64,000 nucleotides of DNA, taken from positions 21,133,765 to 21,197,764 of the forward strand of contig QVOM02000049.1 in the NCBI GenBank assembly GCA_003586115.2. The letters are read 5' to 3'. Source of the stretch: Salvator merianae (Eukaryota > Chordata > Lepidosauria > Squamata > Teiidae). The notes under the pieces are model-generated. The model saw only the letters and a program-made list of their open reading frames with translations, was not told where the DNA came from and did not search any database. A program made the position numbers and the translations under genes. Positions 47,301 to 58,490 of this stretch are shown piece by piece; positions within the stretch are counted from its first letter, which is position 1, and every line of letters starts with the position of its first letter.

Positions 47301-50300
47301 AGCAGTAAGAGCAGCTGGCAAGTGCGATGCGGTCTTTAAGGGCTTCTCGGACTGTGTGCTCAAGATGGGCCATAACATTGCCAACTATCCTCAAGACCTG
47401 GATGACAAGAGAAATCTCGAAACAATTTGCCGGTATGTTGATCTTTTTTTTGTTACCCATGGTCATTTGAGCATCTTTCTTATGTATCTATATGCTTGTG
47501 TTTGAAAAGAACAGAACGCCTTCTTACTGTAATTGCATATATTATCCTAGGGAGACTTAACAGTTAATTGGGTCTATGACTGTAATAATAAAATATAGAA
47601 ATGTATAGACACTCTACAGCTAGGAAAAAGTGCACCATTCCCCTTTTCATGTGTAGTTTGCTTATTCACCCCAAAGGTTTCATTCTCAACACATTGAGTT
47701 GCACCATGCAAAGCACACGAAGATATTGTGTACAGTTTTTTCCCCATTAATATAAATAGCAATGATGTGTTGCTTTAATACTCTGTGCCATGTACCTAGA
47801 ACTGAAAGTAAAATCTATTAGATTTCAGTGGAATTTTCTTCCAAGAGTAGGTAACTTTGTATGAACATTTAAAGTTTGTGAAAACATTCTGACTATTTAA
47901 ATGAATCTTAATGGAACCTACTGAGTGGGTTGCAATTAGAACCTTATTTTTCCTCGGTTACAATTTGTGGTGATTCTTTATTTTTTTCTTTTCTTCTTTA
48001 AAGGTCAGGGTTGAATAATTAGTAGTCTTACCCCATAATGTACATAAAATTGATAACATTAAGGAGAGAATGCCGTTGTCCCTTTCTTTTTTGAAATTAT
48101 AGTTTTAGATGTCTTAGCAGACTTTAAGCTAGTGCAAATTCCATATTCTCTGTCAATTTTTCTTGTTCATCTGCTAGAAAGCTTGTTCACTTTGTTGGCT
48201 GGGTGTTTTTTTTTTGTTGTTGTTATTTCGGCTTACCCTATTTTCCTAATAGTTCATGGAAGATTGAAGGAATGATCATTAACCCAAAAGAAGTTGTTTC
48301 CTAAGCTGCAATATTTTATAATGTGATGAAATTCCTCCAGAGTAACATTACTATGCACCCACTTTTTCAATGCGATGTTAATTTTACCATGTGCTGTGAT
48401 CTCTTAGTGTGGCTTTGAGAGGGTTTATGCATGAGTTTAGAGTAGCAGAATGAAATAAATACAGTCCGTGTTAGTTCGAATTTCCAGTTAGTTCGAATTT
48501 CCGGTTGTGCAGATGTGGTAGAGGTTCGTGCGTTTAATTCCCTTTCCCTCTCAAACAGTTACTGCAATAGATACGGATCAAGGTCAGGCCTTTCCACCAA
48601 ATCTAAGGCATCACACTGACTCACCATTTATGAAACTGAAGCCAGTTTAGAATTGCAAGTGAGCAGCAGCATTTTTTCTTAAAACAGGAGCAAATGCATT
48701 TCTACAAAAGCAGCTCAGTCAAAATCCTAAACTGGATAATGCTGCTTTTCCTGCTTCTCTGACTTATATGACTGCTGTGATTCTAGGTTCAAAAGCACAT
48801 TACAATGGAAACAGTAGGATTTCATTCTATATTGTCCTTACCCTATGCAGTACCTTAAGTGCAAAGCCAATCTGCAACAGCATTGGCTCCTTGATAACTT
48901 AGAAATGGATCCTTCTGATTAGAACTGGTCTTTTTTCTGGGCAAGACAGTTTCAAATATTCAAATGAAGCTTATTCCCAACATCAAGACTCGGATTTTAA
49001 ATATATTTTATTTAGAAAGGCTCTCCAAACTGACTGACTCACAAATAAATCCAATCTGAACACATAAAAATGAACCATAAAAGCATTCATTCAGGGCTGG
49101 CTTTCAAGTTGCGATAGTTTCCGATAGTTTCTGTCAGTCTTAAGATGGGAAGCAATGACAAGTAACTGAAAGGAAACTGTTAAAACTAACAGAACAGATT
49201 CCCAGTCAATGGCATATGGGAATGGGGATCAATCAGTGTGAATCCTAAATACTTTTTTATCAGAGGGAGATTGAAAGCTGCTCAGAGTGAACAAATTATG
49301 CATCTGTGTATGGAAGTTTTAGACCTCATGAGTAGGTGTATTATCAGATCTATTGAAATCTGTGTTTTGAATTGGGTTGCAAGCAAAACAATATAACTGA
49401 CTCCATTTTAATAAAGGGGGAGCACATGATCTTCTATAAATATAGATACTGACATTTCCCCAAGGGAATGCCATTGCTTTCCTTGCTCATCTTCCTCCAA
49501 ACTCCTCCCCCCTCGTCACAGACATCCCATGACCATCAGCCAAGCAGTAGCAATGAAATTGCATAAGAACTGCCATTTCTGTGTGCTCTCTCATGAAGAG
49601 CAAAGATTATAATTTGGATTTTGCCTTCCACCCTAGCAAGACTAGTGAAGGACCTGTGGGGGGAACCTTAATTGACAACGGCTAAATGCTAGACAATGCC
49701 TGGTCAGCAAACACATTTGACCAGATAACATTTAACGAGACAAGCTTGTTTCAGCTATTCTTAGAAATAAAGCCGCTTCTCCCACCCTGGAGGGGCCCAC
49801 TGGAAACCTCCGTTGTTTCCCAGAAAATGTCTGCCTGGGATCCTGCTGACAGAATGACAAAGTGACTGCTAGATGGGGGGCAGAGTGCTTGGGGCTAGAC
49901 AAGAAAGAAGTGTGAGTGGGGTGGGTGGGGGGGTGAGAACGTGGGTCCCCGTTCCCCCTGTGAGCCCCCTCGCCTTGCCCTCGATTCTGGATTCTGAATC
50001 CCCCAGAGGTCCACAAAACCCGGCACCCGGATTCTGAAGCGGTCCTCCTCCTTCTCCTTCCCTCCTTGCTTTCCGCTCCTTGTCGCACGCAGGCACGGCA
50101 GCATGCGGGTGTGTTGAAAGAAGATTTAGTTCTCCTTCGGGAGATGCAATTACGACAGAAATACAGCAGGAGAGATGCCCTCTCAGCCTTCCCGCCGTAG
50201 CCAAGCCTCATTATTTATTACAAATGCAGCCCCAGTTAGACTCCACAAGACCAGCACCGAGTGCTCATAAATTAGAACATGCACCAGCAAGCCTCTCTGT

Positions 50301-53300
50301 CGTCGAGCCAGCAAGAGCAATAACCAAGCCCTATCAAATGCCTACATTGGCCAAAGGGCAGGATGGGCTTTATATAATTATTTGGGGCAGGGAATGGAGA
50401 ACATAAAAAGAATTATGTAGGTTCTTCTCTCTTCTCTCTGCCTGCATTAGCCCCTGACACTGTTTCTTGCTTTATTGCTAGAACAAACTTATTTGTTGTT
50501 CTTGGCTGGGCGGGAAGAAAGGCTTCAGATCTAGACATAATGAAGTTTTCAACCTGGAAGTGGATTAAATCATGTGTAAGTTGCACGTGCTAATTGCACG
50601 GAGCTTCCTTTCCTTCACACAGATGCATTTTCTCTTAGTCTCTCACAAGTAAGTACGCTAAGGGAAGAGACCAATATGCCAATGACTTGCATATTGGAAC
50701 TGTGCACCTGTAAGCTCTGATCACATCAGAGAACTAAGGATCATAGAATAAATGATTTGGAAGAGACTTGAGAGAACATCTAGACCAAACCCATCTTATA
50801 CTCATGTCTAGCTTGGGGTTGGCCACTGTGAAGAAGGAATCCTAGACTAGATGAGCTGCCAGTGTGATTTTGGGGTTTTTTACTTACACTCTTATTGTGA
50901 CACATCACGCAAACAGCAAAGGAAAAAGCCACCAGCACATATTCTGATATTTGAGTTAATGAGCCGCCATTGAAAAGAAAATTATAGAGGTGAGGCTTGG
51001 TGAACGCTGGCTCCAATGAAGTGCTTAATTATTAGTTCTTTAACCTTTGTGGATCCGTGGGCACAAGTGGGAATCTGGAAAAGTCGTGGGCATCAGTCTC
51101 AAAATGCCCACGGGAACACACTGTGGACCTAAACTGATTGTACCTCCTGTTTGGTATTGATTGGAGTCTGCCATTCACTTATTCATTCATTGCAAAATAT
51201 ATGTTATGCCTCTTTATGCATAAGAGGTCTCTTACTGTGAAAAAAGCTGACAATAATCAGAGTTACAACCTGAAATATTTAGTGCTAAATCATCCCAGGA
51301 GGAGGAGGCAAAGCTGAAGAAGACCCTGAAAATTCTAATAATTGCCCATCAAGCTCATCAATGCAGCCACAAATAAGAGTCATCAGTCTTTGGGGGCCCG
51401 TAGGCATGCTTGAAATTCTATCAGAGCACCATGGACATCTCCCTTTGCCCCAGAGGCAGAGAGGAAGTGGACCTTCAGAAACGGCAGATCCAATAATGTT
51501 GAAAACAGACCTCTTGAAATTTGTAAGACCTTCCATGGGCATACCCTTCCCCAAACCACCTTTGTATCAAGGTTTGCCAATACCAATTACATAGCAAATC
51601 ACAGATCCAGAGCTGAAAGGGTCCACAAAATATTGGCTCTTTAGAAAAGTGAATTGACAACAAAAGCACCATAAAAGTGCCATACGTAATCTGTGGGCAA
51701 GGAGGTGACTTCTGGTCTGCTGGAGGCTTTGAATCTCACCTCACTCTGCCACCATTTCCAAAGTTCACCCTGTCAAGCTTTATCTATCTCCACTCACTGA
51801 ATTGTAGAAAACAGGCAGGCAACAGCTACTAAGATTTCAGACCCCTGCAGTTATTAGGATCCCTGATTCAGTGAGTGGAGATAGATACAATCCGATAGGT
51901 TGAACTATGGTTTAGAGCAGGCAGTTTCAAGACAACCTGTTTTGGAGGATCCAATGTATGCGCACACAGGGACACATTCTCTCTCCTGCACTTCCTGTCT
52001 CACACGATTCTCTCTCCTTCCTGGTTCAGTGGCACTCTGCTTTTTCCAGCCCCCCCTCCTTTCACTTGAATTTGATCCACTTTCCTTCCCTCCACCTTCC
52101 ACTTTCCCTCTTCCCTCTTTCCCTCCCTCCTTTCCTTTCCACTTTCCTTCCTATCCTCTCTGCTGTTCTACTTTTTACTTCCATCCTGATCTCAGCCTTC
52201 TAAAGAACATCATGATGGTGTACAGAAAACAACTGCAGAGATTTAAAAAGAGAAAATGGGGGAAAGCATCAATCTTTCAGTGACAACATTCAATTCTATC
52301 AATTTTTCAAGAGTGAGTTATTAAAAAAAAAAAAAAACCTTCACCTGCATGATGAAGGAAACAATGCAGATCCTTCCCAGGTGCCAAGAGTCTGGTTGCA
52401 CCCAGGTACCAATGCCAACAGTAGAACAGTGAGCCCAGACCAAAATAGAGTGATGAGCTGCTACAGGCCAATGACAGGGTGGGTTTTTTGTGTGTGTGTT
52501 TTTAAATCTCTGCAGTTGTTTTCTGTACACCATCATGACCAGAAGAAAACCTGTGTTGGAAGCTGTTAGCATTGGCCTCCAATTCCATGTGCTTAGGCCA
52601 ATTGTCCAAAATGTGCTTTCAGGCAAAGAGAAAGCAAGCTATTGAAGTTTAACCAAAGGAAGACATTGCCAGGATAGATTGAAAGGGCTGGCAAAAATGG
52701 CTGCTCCCACCATAATGGAGCCATGAATGCAGCATAAAAATATTAGTTAGCATCCATATATATGGATTAGTTTGGTACATAACGTAAGTCACAGATATGG
52801 CCAGAAAAGAGATGGCAGCTTTCCATGCTAATGGGCTAGTTTGATCCACGGAGTCATGCAACTACTTGCAGCAGGACCTCTGAACCAGGATTTACAGACC
52901 TTCTGTAATGACCTGCTCTTTATAGTCTGGCTTACTGTGAAGCAGAAATTATCTGTGTAAACCTGACTTTGTATGGACAACTCTATTGTTGCAATATATC
53001 ACTGTAGTTCTTCTCCATGCAACATGTTTGTGAGAGCACTGGTCATCCTTTTAGATGGACTTTGTGTTTTTTTTCTGTGGTTGTGATCCTCCATGCTTTG
53101 TTTCATTTTCCAATGGACTTGACTTTGATGGCATAAAAAGTATTTGATTTAAAGAGTTAAGGGGAGTTTCCATCATTCTCAGGGCCTCTTTCTGAACTAT
53201 GCATTTATATAACTTTTCTCTTGTTTTTTTTTCTCCCACTGACGATTGTTAAAACTCGGTTCACATTTTATACGTTATATATAAAATGCTGGGAGTGGCT

Positions 53301-56300
53301 GTAGCTCAGTGCTAGAGAAAACTGCCTGGAAAGTGGAGGGTTGCCAGTTCAAACCCCAGCCTCTCCACAGAAGTAGGCAATGGCAAATTACTTCTGTATC
53401 TCTGCCAAGAAAACTGCATGGAGATGCCTGTGCAGCCCACCAGGAGTTGACTATGACTCGGTGGTACTCAACAACAACAAATAAAATGCTGAGTTTCAAG
53501 AATATTTATTTGCTTACATATCTGGCCCTGCTTCTGGAAAGCTCAACAGGGCTAACACTCTCTTCCACTCCATTTTGTCCTTCAAACAGAGACAGTGAAT
53601 GACCAAAAGTCACCTGGTATATTTCTCTGCTCAAATGGATATTTGAACCCCCGTCTCCCAAGTCCTAACCAAATACTCTATCCATTACGCCACTAGAAGG
53701 ATCCTGTCAATCTCAATCACAGATACTCACTTCAGGAAATCACTGAACTGCAGAAAGGCAATCAAATCTTAGCAAGGCTAAGATCCAGCTGCTGTCTTCA
53801 GCCTACAATCTATGAGGCAAGAAAAGAGGAAGCAATTTATCTATATGTATTTGTTATTCCTCTAATGAAGGATGCTCAACTTGCAGTCTTCCAGAAGTTT
53901 CTGAACCATAACTCCTGACATTCTGCACCAAGCTGACACAGAATAGGAACAGTTGAGTGCTGTGAACTGTAGTCCAAGGACATCTGAAAGGTTGGAAGTT
54001 GAGCAACCCTTATGTTGACAACCAACAGCTGTTACTAAAGCTTAGTGTCTTTAAGGATAAATGGAGAGGACTTAAATCACTAAAGCATACAGTAGACCTA
54101 GTTAGGGCATTGACTGTGACTTCCTCATGAAGATTACTCTCTGTGAATTGGTTTTTTCACACACAAGCTTACTACCAGAAAAGGTAGTGACAGCATCCAG
54201 CCTAGACAGGTTTAAGAAAGGGTTAGACAAATTCATGGAGGTCAGGTGTATCGATGGTTACTAGAATGGATGCCTAGGTACTGCCTCCAGGGTGGAGAGA
54301 GAGGCAGGATGCCTCTAAAAACCATTTCCAGAGAGTTGAGAGGAGATGAAGGTTTTGCCTTCATCTTTTGCTTGAGATGCCCAGAAGCAACTGGTGGGCC
54401 ACTGTGTGGGACACAATGCTGGACTAGATGGGCCGTGGCCTGATCCAGCAGGGCTCCTTTTATGTTCCTATGTAAGCCTAACTGAAAGACTGTAAGTAGT
54501 TTAAAAAGAGAGAGGATACCTTTGAGTGTATGCTGAATGTGTTCTCCTCTACACTAAGTGCTACCTATAGTTTCAGAACAACTGTCATTGCACTACATAG
54601 AGATGCCAAAACATATCTAATTTTCTGAATTAAGCACTAGACACAAAATATTTTCCTGTCACCATATCCAGTGCCAACTTACTCCATAAAGAACACTGTG
54701 GGTGGAAAGGAGAGAATAAAACTGGGATCTTCATTCAGAAATGCTTGCAATATAGTAGATCTCTGGTTCAATGCCTGACTGAAGATCTCTTTGGAAAATG
54801 GACTGCTTGCATAGATGGGTCTCTTCCTCTGTTTCACCAGGACTCTTTGGCTTTTAGTAGCAAGTTATGAGAAAGAATTTTACTGAGACCATGGAGATAT
54901 CCTGGAGAGCATCCTCTAGTCAAAGCCAACCTTGGTGATTTGGTATTGCTATCTTTCAGGCACAATGAGGCAGCTCTCACAGATTACCAATGCATTTGTT
55001 GCTATAACTGGTGGTAGTAGTGGCGCTTGTGGCCTTTTCAATGCAAACTACCAGTAACTTGGGCACCTTATCTCAATGGGAGGATTTGAGCAGTGAAAAT
55101 TATTGAACTAGCCCTGATCTGAATTTAGTATAAGATGCTTTCCTGCATAACAAGTGAACTGCAACCCAATCTGATATATTTTAATAGATTGGTTATCTGA
55201 ATCAATTTACTGATGAAAATATAATCTGCATTCTGTTGAGGAAGAATCTCTTTATTTTTCACGATATGAGTCTCTTAACAGCTAGCTTGCCCGCCTCTTT
55301 CTCCAGAACCCTAAAATCTGTGAACCAAATCTTAGATGCAAGGACACCCTCAGAAATAAGTACTTCTTACCCCAGAAAGATATCATGAGAACCAGAACTC
55401 AGTGGTGCACACAGCCCCTCTGGTGCAGGTTTAACACTTCCTTCCTGACTCCCTTCATTAAAGCAGCACAGTTGTGAAAGATGATTCTTATTTTCAGACA
55501 ATGCTGCTGCCAGATGCTTATGAGTCTGGGTCTTCAAAGACCCCAAATCCACCAACTGATCCCAGTTTGCCCCTGGTTTGCCTGTGCATCATTTTAGAAA
55601 AGTCATTCCCCTCCTGCTTTCATATGTACATGTCTTAAAAATGGACATTTGTATTTGAAAAAAAGAAAAATTGTTGCACAAGTAAAGAGGAACTTTTCTA
55701 GCAGATTAAAATTTCTTAACTGATTGAGCTCAATGATTAATCAGGGAAGTTCTGACCCCCTCTATCCTAAATATCAATAGCAAACCCGTTTTCAAAAGGC
55801 CAAAAACTCTTCTCAAACAAACCTTGGGAATCTCCAAACAGCCTAGTGAAGCTTTGTTTTTTCTTGCAGCTCCTACTTACGAAGCAGAATACTGAAGTTA
55901 GTTTAGGCCCTCAGGTTCCCCTTTTTATAGAGCATAAGTGGTTTGCCCTGTGTTCTGAGGTTTGAAGCAACCCTCCATAGTGGCAGTAATTTAAATAAGG
56001 AAAAAGGGAGTGAGACGAGAAGGTAGTCATGGCGCTAGGTTGGGAGAAGAAGTTTCAACCTTAAAGTCCACTCCTCTGAGCCCATTGGATGAATGTGGTC
56101 ACTAGTAGGGATAAACTCCTTTTCTCAACTCACATGGCATCGGCTTTGCATGCAGATGGTAGGTGCAATTCTCAACATCTCCCCAGAATAAAGGAAAAGG
56201 TAAACCACTTCTATATAGTTGCCAATAAACCTGTATGGTTTTTGTCCATGTAGTTACCCAGAGTCTCAGCTGGAAGGGGTCTTTCATCTACATGTGTTTG

Positions 56301-56725
56301 GTGAGTGAATATGAGAGCATCTACAGCCATGGTGGAAAAGCCAAAGAGAAATGCAAGCCCCCAAAAGAGCAATCTGGGCCAAATCTGATTCAGAGACCAG
56401 TGGCTAGAAGCCAGGAGCTTGGGACATGGGACATGGGACATGGCCACCATTCCTGATCAATTCCTATCCTTGTCTTTTCCCCCTTCTGTTCAGGTACTGG
56501 GACGATTTCCATGCCTGTACCCTCACAGCCCTTACGGATTGCCAAGAAGGGGTGACAGACGTCTGGGAGAAACTGAAAGAGACATCCAAAAAGCTCGACT
56601 TCGAAGGCAATTTGTTTGTGCTGTGTGGCAAGACCAAGGGGGCAGCTTCGTCGGTCTTGGCTTCAGCTTCCCTTTTGCTGCTGGTTGCTCTTTCAGTGGT
56701 GTTGGCGACTTACTTCTCCTTCTAG
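42077..56725 (+). CDS. NRN1: Neuritin 1, whole spliced coding region (three exons)
   Basis: Joining 42077-42131, 47288-47432 and 56494-56725 gives 432 nt: 143 codons plus stop, against 142 residues for mammalian neuritin. Residues 1-27 form a signal peptide (start [18 protein letters not shown], cleavage expected after the A27 of AVRA). The mature part has six cysteines (C31, C41, C66, C75, C83, C111) in the neuritin spacing. G116 aligns with the known GPI attachment glycine and is followed by a hydrophobic tail to F143. The product is an extracellular, membrane-anchored neurotrophic factor promoting neurite growth and synapse maturation. The [20 protein letters not shown] block is near-identical to mammalian NRN1; NRN1L lacks it. 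ETIC and FHAC resemble NRN1L, but these sites vary among NRN1 proteins. Confidence 0.95.
43396..43489. repeat. (TAG)n and (TAA)n microsatellites in intron 1
   Basis: TAG/TAA units at 43396-43426 pass into an unbroken (TAA) run at about 43427-43489. It encodes the spurious poly-Asn and poly-Leu frames in that interval. Confidence 0.9.
44041..44078. repeat. (GT)n(GC)n alternating tract in intron 1
   Basis: About 38 bp of strictly alternating purine-pyrimidine sequence, GT units then GC units, a strong candidate for Z-DNA formation. Confidence 0.9.
44269..44326. repeat. (CT)n(CA)n compound microsatellite in intron 1
   Basis: A CT run of about 24 bp is followed directly by a CA run of about 34 bp. 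Confidence 0.92.
45104..45279 (+). repeat. Sauria-type SINE with BovB-like tail
   Basis: AAGCAGCCTGGAAAGCAGAG and GGGTTCGATCCCC (intact B box) form the tRNA-like part. The body reads AAGTAGGCAATGGCACACCG and TCTGCAAGCAAACTGCATAG, and the end ACTCGATGGCACCCAACAAC with AACAA matches the BovB 3' terminus. Sharing a BovB tail suggests mobilisation by BovB. It lies in NRN1 intron 1. Confidence 0.88.
47288..47432 (+). CDS. NRN1: NRN1 coding exon 2
   Basis: The acceptor is TTCCTCAG and the donor is CCG followed by GTATGT (47433). It completes codon 19 and encodes [40 protein letters not shown] and KRNLETIC, then two bases of the split codon R67. It contains the signal-peptide end and cysteines 31, 41 and 66. 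Compared with mammals it has CVLKMGHNI for CLLKLGDSM and KRNLETICR for KTNIKTVCT. Confidence 0.97.
50735..50870 (-). repeat. CR1 3' end fragment in intron 2
   Basis: ATCATAGAATAAATGATTTG then GAAGAGACTTGAGAGAACAT and CTAGACCAAACCC are the reverse complement of the common CR1 3' end ('GGTTGGACTAGATG...CCTTCCAACTCTATGATTCTATGAT'). Short and eroded. Confidence 0.6.
53290..53482 (+). repeat. Sauria-type SINE with BovB-like tail in intron 2
   Basis: GTGGCTGTAGCTCAGTGCTA (A-box region) and CCAGTTCAAACCCC (B-box region) head the element. It continues AAGTAGGCAATGGCAAATTA and CTGCCAAGAAAACTGCATGG, and ends CTCGGTGGTACTCAACAACA with ACAA. It matches the copy at 45104-45279 throughout. Confidence 0.88.
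53500..53697 (-). repeat. Second tRNA-headed SINE type
   Basis: Read on the minus strand it starts TGGCGTAATGGATAGAGTAT (A-box region), has GGGGGTTCAAATATCC (B-box region) and continues GTCATTCACTGTCTC and AAAATGGAGTGGAAG. This is the widespread 'AGTGGTTAGAGTG...CCCAGGTTCAAATCCC' reptile SINE layout. It lies head-on against the Sauria-type SINE at 53290-53482. Confidence 0.7.
54150..54475 (+). repeat. CR1-type LINE 3' end in intron 2
   Basis: GGTTTAAGAAAGGGTTAGAC, AAATTCATGGAGGTCAGGTG, CTGGTGGGCCACTGTGTGGG, ACAATGCTGGACTAGATGGG, CCTGATCCAGCAGGGCTCC and the terminus TTTTATGTTCCTATG make up the standard squamate CR1 3' end. It is non-coding and 5'-truncated. Confidence 0.88.
56138..56285 (+). 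repeat. Degraded tRNA-like SINE
   Basis: ATCGGCTTTGCATGCAGATG and GCAATTCTCAACATCTCC follow the 'GCATCTGCTTTGCATGCAGAAGGT...TCAATCCCCGGCATCTCC' head of a common reptile SINE. It lies just upstream of the last NRN1 exon. The copy is old. Confidence 0.5.
56494..56725 (+). CDS. NRN1: NRN1 coding exon 3 (terminal)
   Basis: The acceptor is CTTCTGTTCAG; the first base G completes R67. It encodes [40 protein letters not shown] and [13 protein letters not shown], then a hydrophobic tail ending LATYFSF and TAG at 56723-56725. It holds cysteines 75, 83 and 111. The G116-A117 pair is the likely GPI attachment zone and residues 121-143 form the cleaved hydrophobic signal. The end resembles the mammalian SLSAALATWLSF in character and length. 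Confidence 0.97.
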
Positions 56726-58490
56726 AAGGCTCTTCGTGAAGAGCACATCCATCCACACGACCAAGTCTGTTCTCCCCATTCCACCCCCATCCACTACCAC
56801 CTCTTCTTCTCTCTCCAGGACCTGGATTTACAGAGGGGGAAAGCTCCATCCCTTTGTTTTGGGGGTGTGGGAGGGAATAGAAATAGGAACTGCCGTGAAC
56901 TGTGATGCTGATGCTGACCACCACGACATCCATCCAAGGGCGGATTGTGGGGAAGAGAATGCCAGCCGTTCACTACCACCATCACCACCACCACAACCAC
57001 CAATGGGGTTCTCTCTTCCTCTCTTCCTCTCTCGTTTCCGTTGCCTGCTGAAGATTTGCCAAATGGTACCAAAACAGTGAGCAAAACCGCCAAGAGCCAA
57101 AATCGGACCTCAGCTTTATTCCTCTCTTCACATCAAGGTCAACTTGAGCCCTCTCTTGGTTTTTTGTTTTTGTGTGTGTGTGTGTGCGCGCGCATGCGCA
57201 AAAGAAATCTCAGGAACGGCTTCGAGCCACCACCGAATACTAAGTTAATAGGTAATAAAAAAAAATAGTAATAATAAATGATACTATTAATGACACTACT
57301 CACAGCAACAAAAAGGAGGGGCTCTCCTGGAAAACACCAAGGAGAAGAAGGAGGGAAGTTGCAAGAAGAGAGAGCGTAAAGGAAGAAAAAAATTGAGAGG
57401 GGAAAAACCGGAAGTGAATCCACCTTAGTTTGACCACGTGTGTGAAGAAGCGTTCTATGGCAAATTTATCCACAGACGATCATTTTTCTTAGGAAACCTG
57501 TGTTTTCTTTAAAAGATTTTTTTCAGCCATTCCAGTTCAGAGACATAAGACTCCTGCTGAATGGGGGAAGGGGGAGGGGAAATAAAGAGAAGGATTATTG
57601 AAAGAAGGGGGGGAAACTCAAAAATAATGAACTAAAAGGAGATTTAACTGAATGATTAACCCAATGAATGCTGCTATGTTTGCTGAGAGTCAAGCTTTAC
57701 TTAATTGTCAAGGCATCTTTTCAATTTTCACTGCCTTTCCCCCCTTTTTATGTTTTCTCGTCTTCTCTTGATTTTTAGGTGTTTCACCACCACCGCAAGA
57801 TATTTAACTATCCAACAGTGTAGATCACCAGGAACAAAAAGGGGTGGGTTTGGGTGTGGGGGGGAGAGAAATATAAGTCAATGTTTAAAAAAAAAAAATT
57901 AAATGCAGCGTAAAGGTTTGGGGGAGGGAAGTATTAAAAGAGCCTTGATTTTAACAGGAAAAAAATGTAATTTAAGAAAGTTTATTACAAAGTCAATTCA
58001 GCAAAAAAAAATTATAAAAGATTTGCTACAAAGTATAGAAAAAAGGTATAAAATAAAATTATTGTTTGAAATGAGGATGTAGTTTTATTTTTTTAAGAGG
58101 TGAATGTATATTATATATAATTTTATTATGCTAATAGTATATATAATATATAAGGATTTACATGATATATATAAATATAGTCATTGAAAGGTGCTTTCTT
58201 CAAGTGAATTAACCTAAGTGACGCGAGAGACTAGATCATTGGGTGGTGCAAATAGGTTTTCAAGGAATGGCGACTTAGCTGTCCAGGATTACAATAATGT
58301 GAAGATGTGGCAGGGTTGGATTTACAGTTTAATTCAGCAGATATACTTACATGTAAAACAAGTTCATCTTCAACGAAATTGGGCGAGCTTAAAGACGAAG
58401 GCTTAATTCTTGAATTTTCACTGAGTTGTGTGTGAGTGGAGCTGATGGTGCTTTTTTTTCTGTGGCAATAAACGGAGAGCTTTGTATATG
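56726..58490 (+). other. NRN1: NRN1 3' UTR (end uncertain)
   Basis: Candidate polyadenylation signals are AATAAA at 57581-57586, ATTAAA at 57898-57903, AATAAA at 58052-58057 and AATAAA at 58467-58472; the last is followed by a T/G-rich stretch. From about 57460 to 58180 the sequence is very rich in A and T. Neuritin mRNA is known to be controlled through AU-rich 3' UTR elements bound by the neuronal protein HuD, so such a stretch is expected. A (GT)n tract sits at about 57171-57190. Confidence 0.5.

Larger units (their letters stand above)
47433..56493 (+). other. NRN1: NRN1 intron 2 (9.1 kb)
   Basis: It begins GTATGT and ends CTTCTGTTCAG. It carries a CR1 tail (50735-50870), two SINEs (53290-53697), another CR1 tail (54150-54475) and a degraded SINE (56138-56285). 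The part from 47500 to about 50600 has no obvious repeat, and 49730-50420 has a compact, unique character. No extra exon is seen. Confidence 0.85.

Noticed and set aside
49732..50211. 159-codon minus-strand frame in NRN1 intron 2
   Set aside because: Two other minus-strand frames overlap it, its composition is low-complexity Pro/Gly/Arg, and it has no homology signal. The DNA is more plausibly regulatory.
42077..56725. NRN1L instead of NRN1
   Set aside because: Residues such as LETICR and FHAC resemble NRN1L, but the start [18 protein letters not shown] and the [20 protein letters not shown] block are NRN1-specific.
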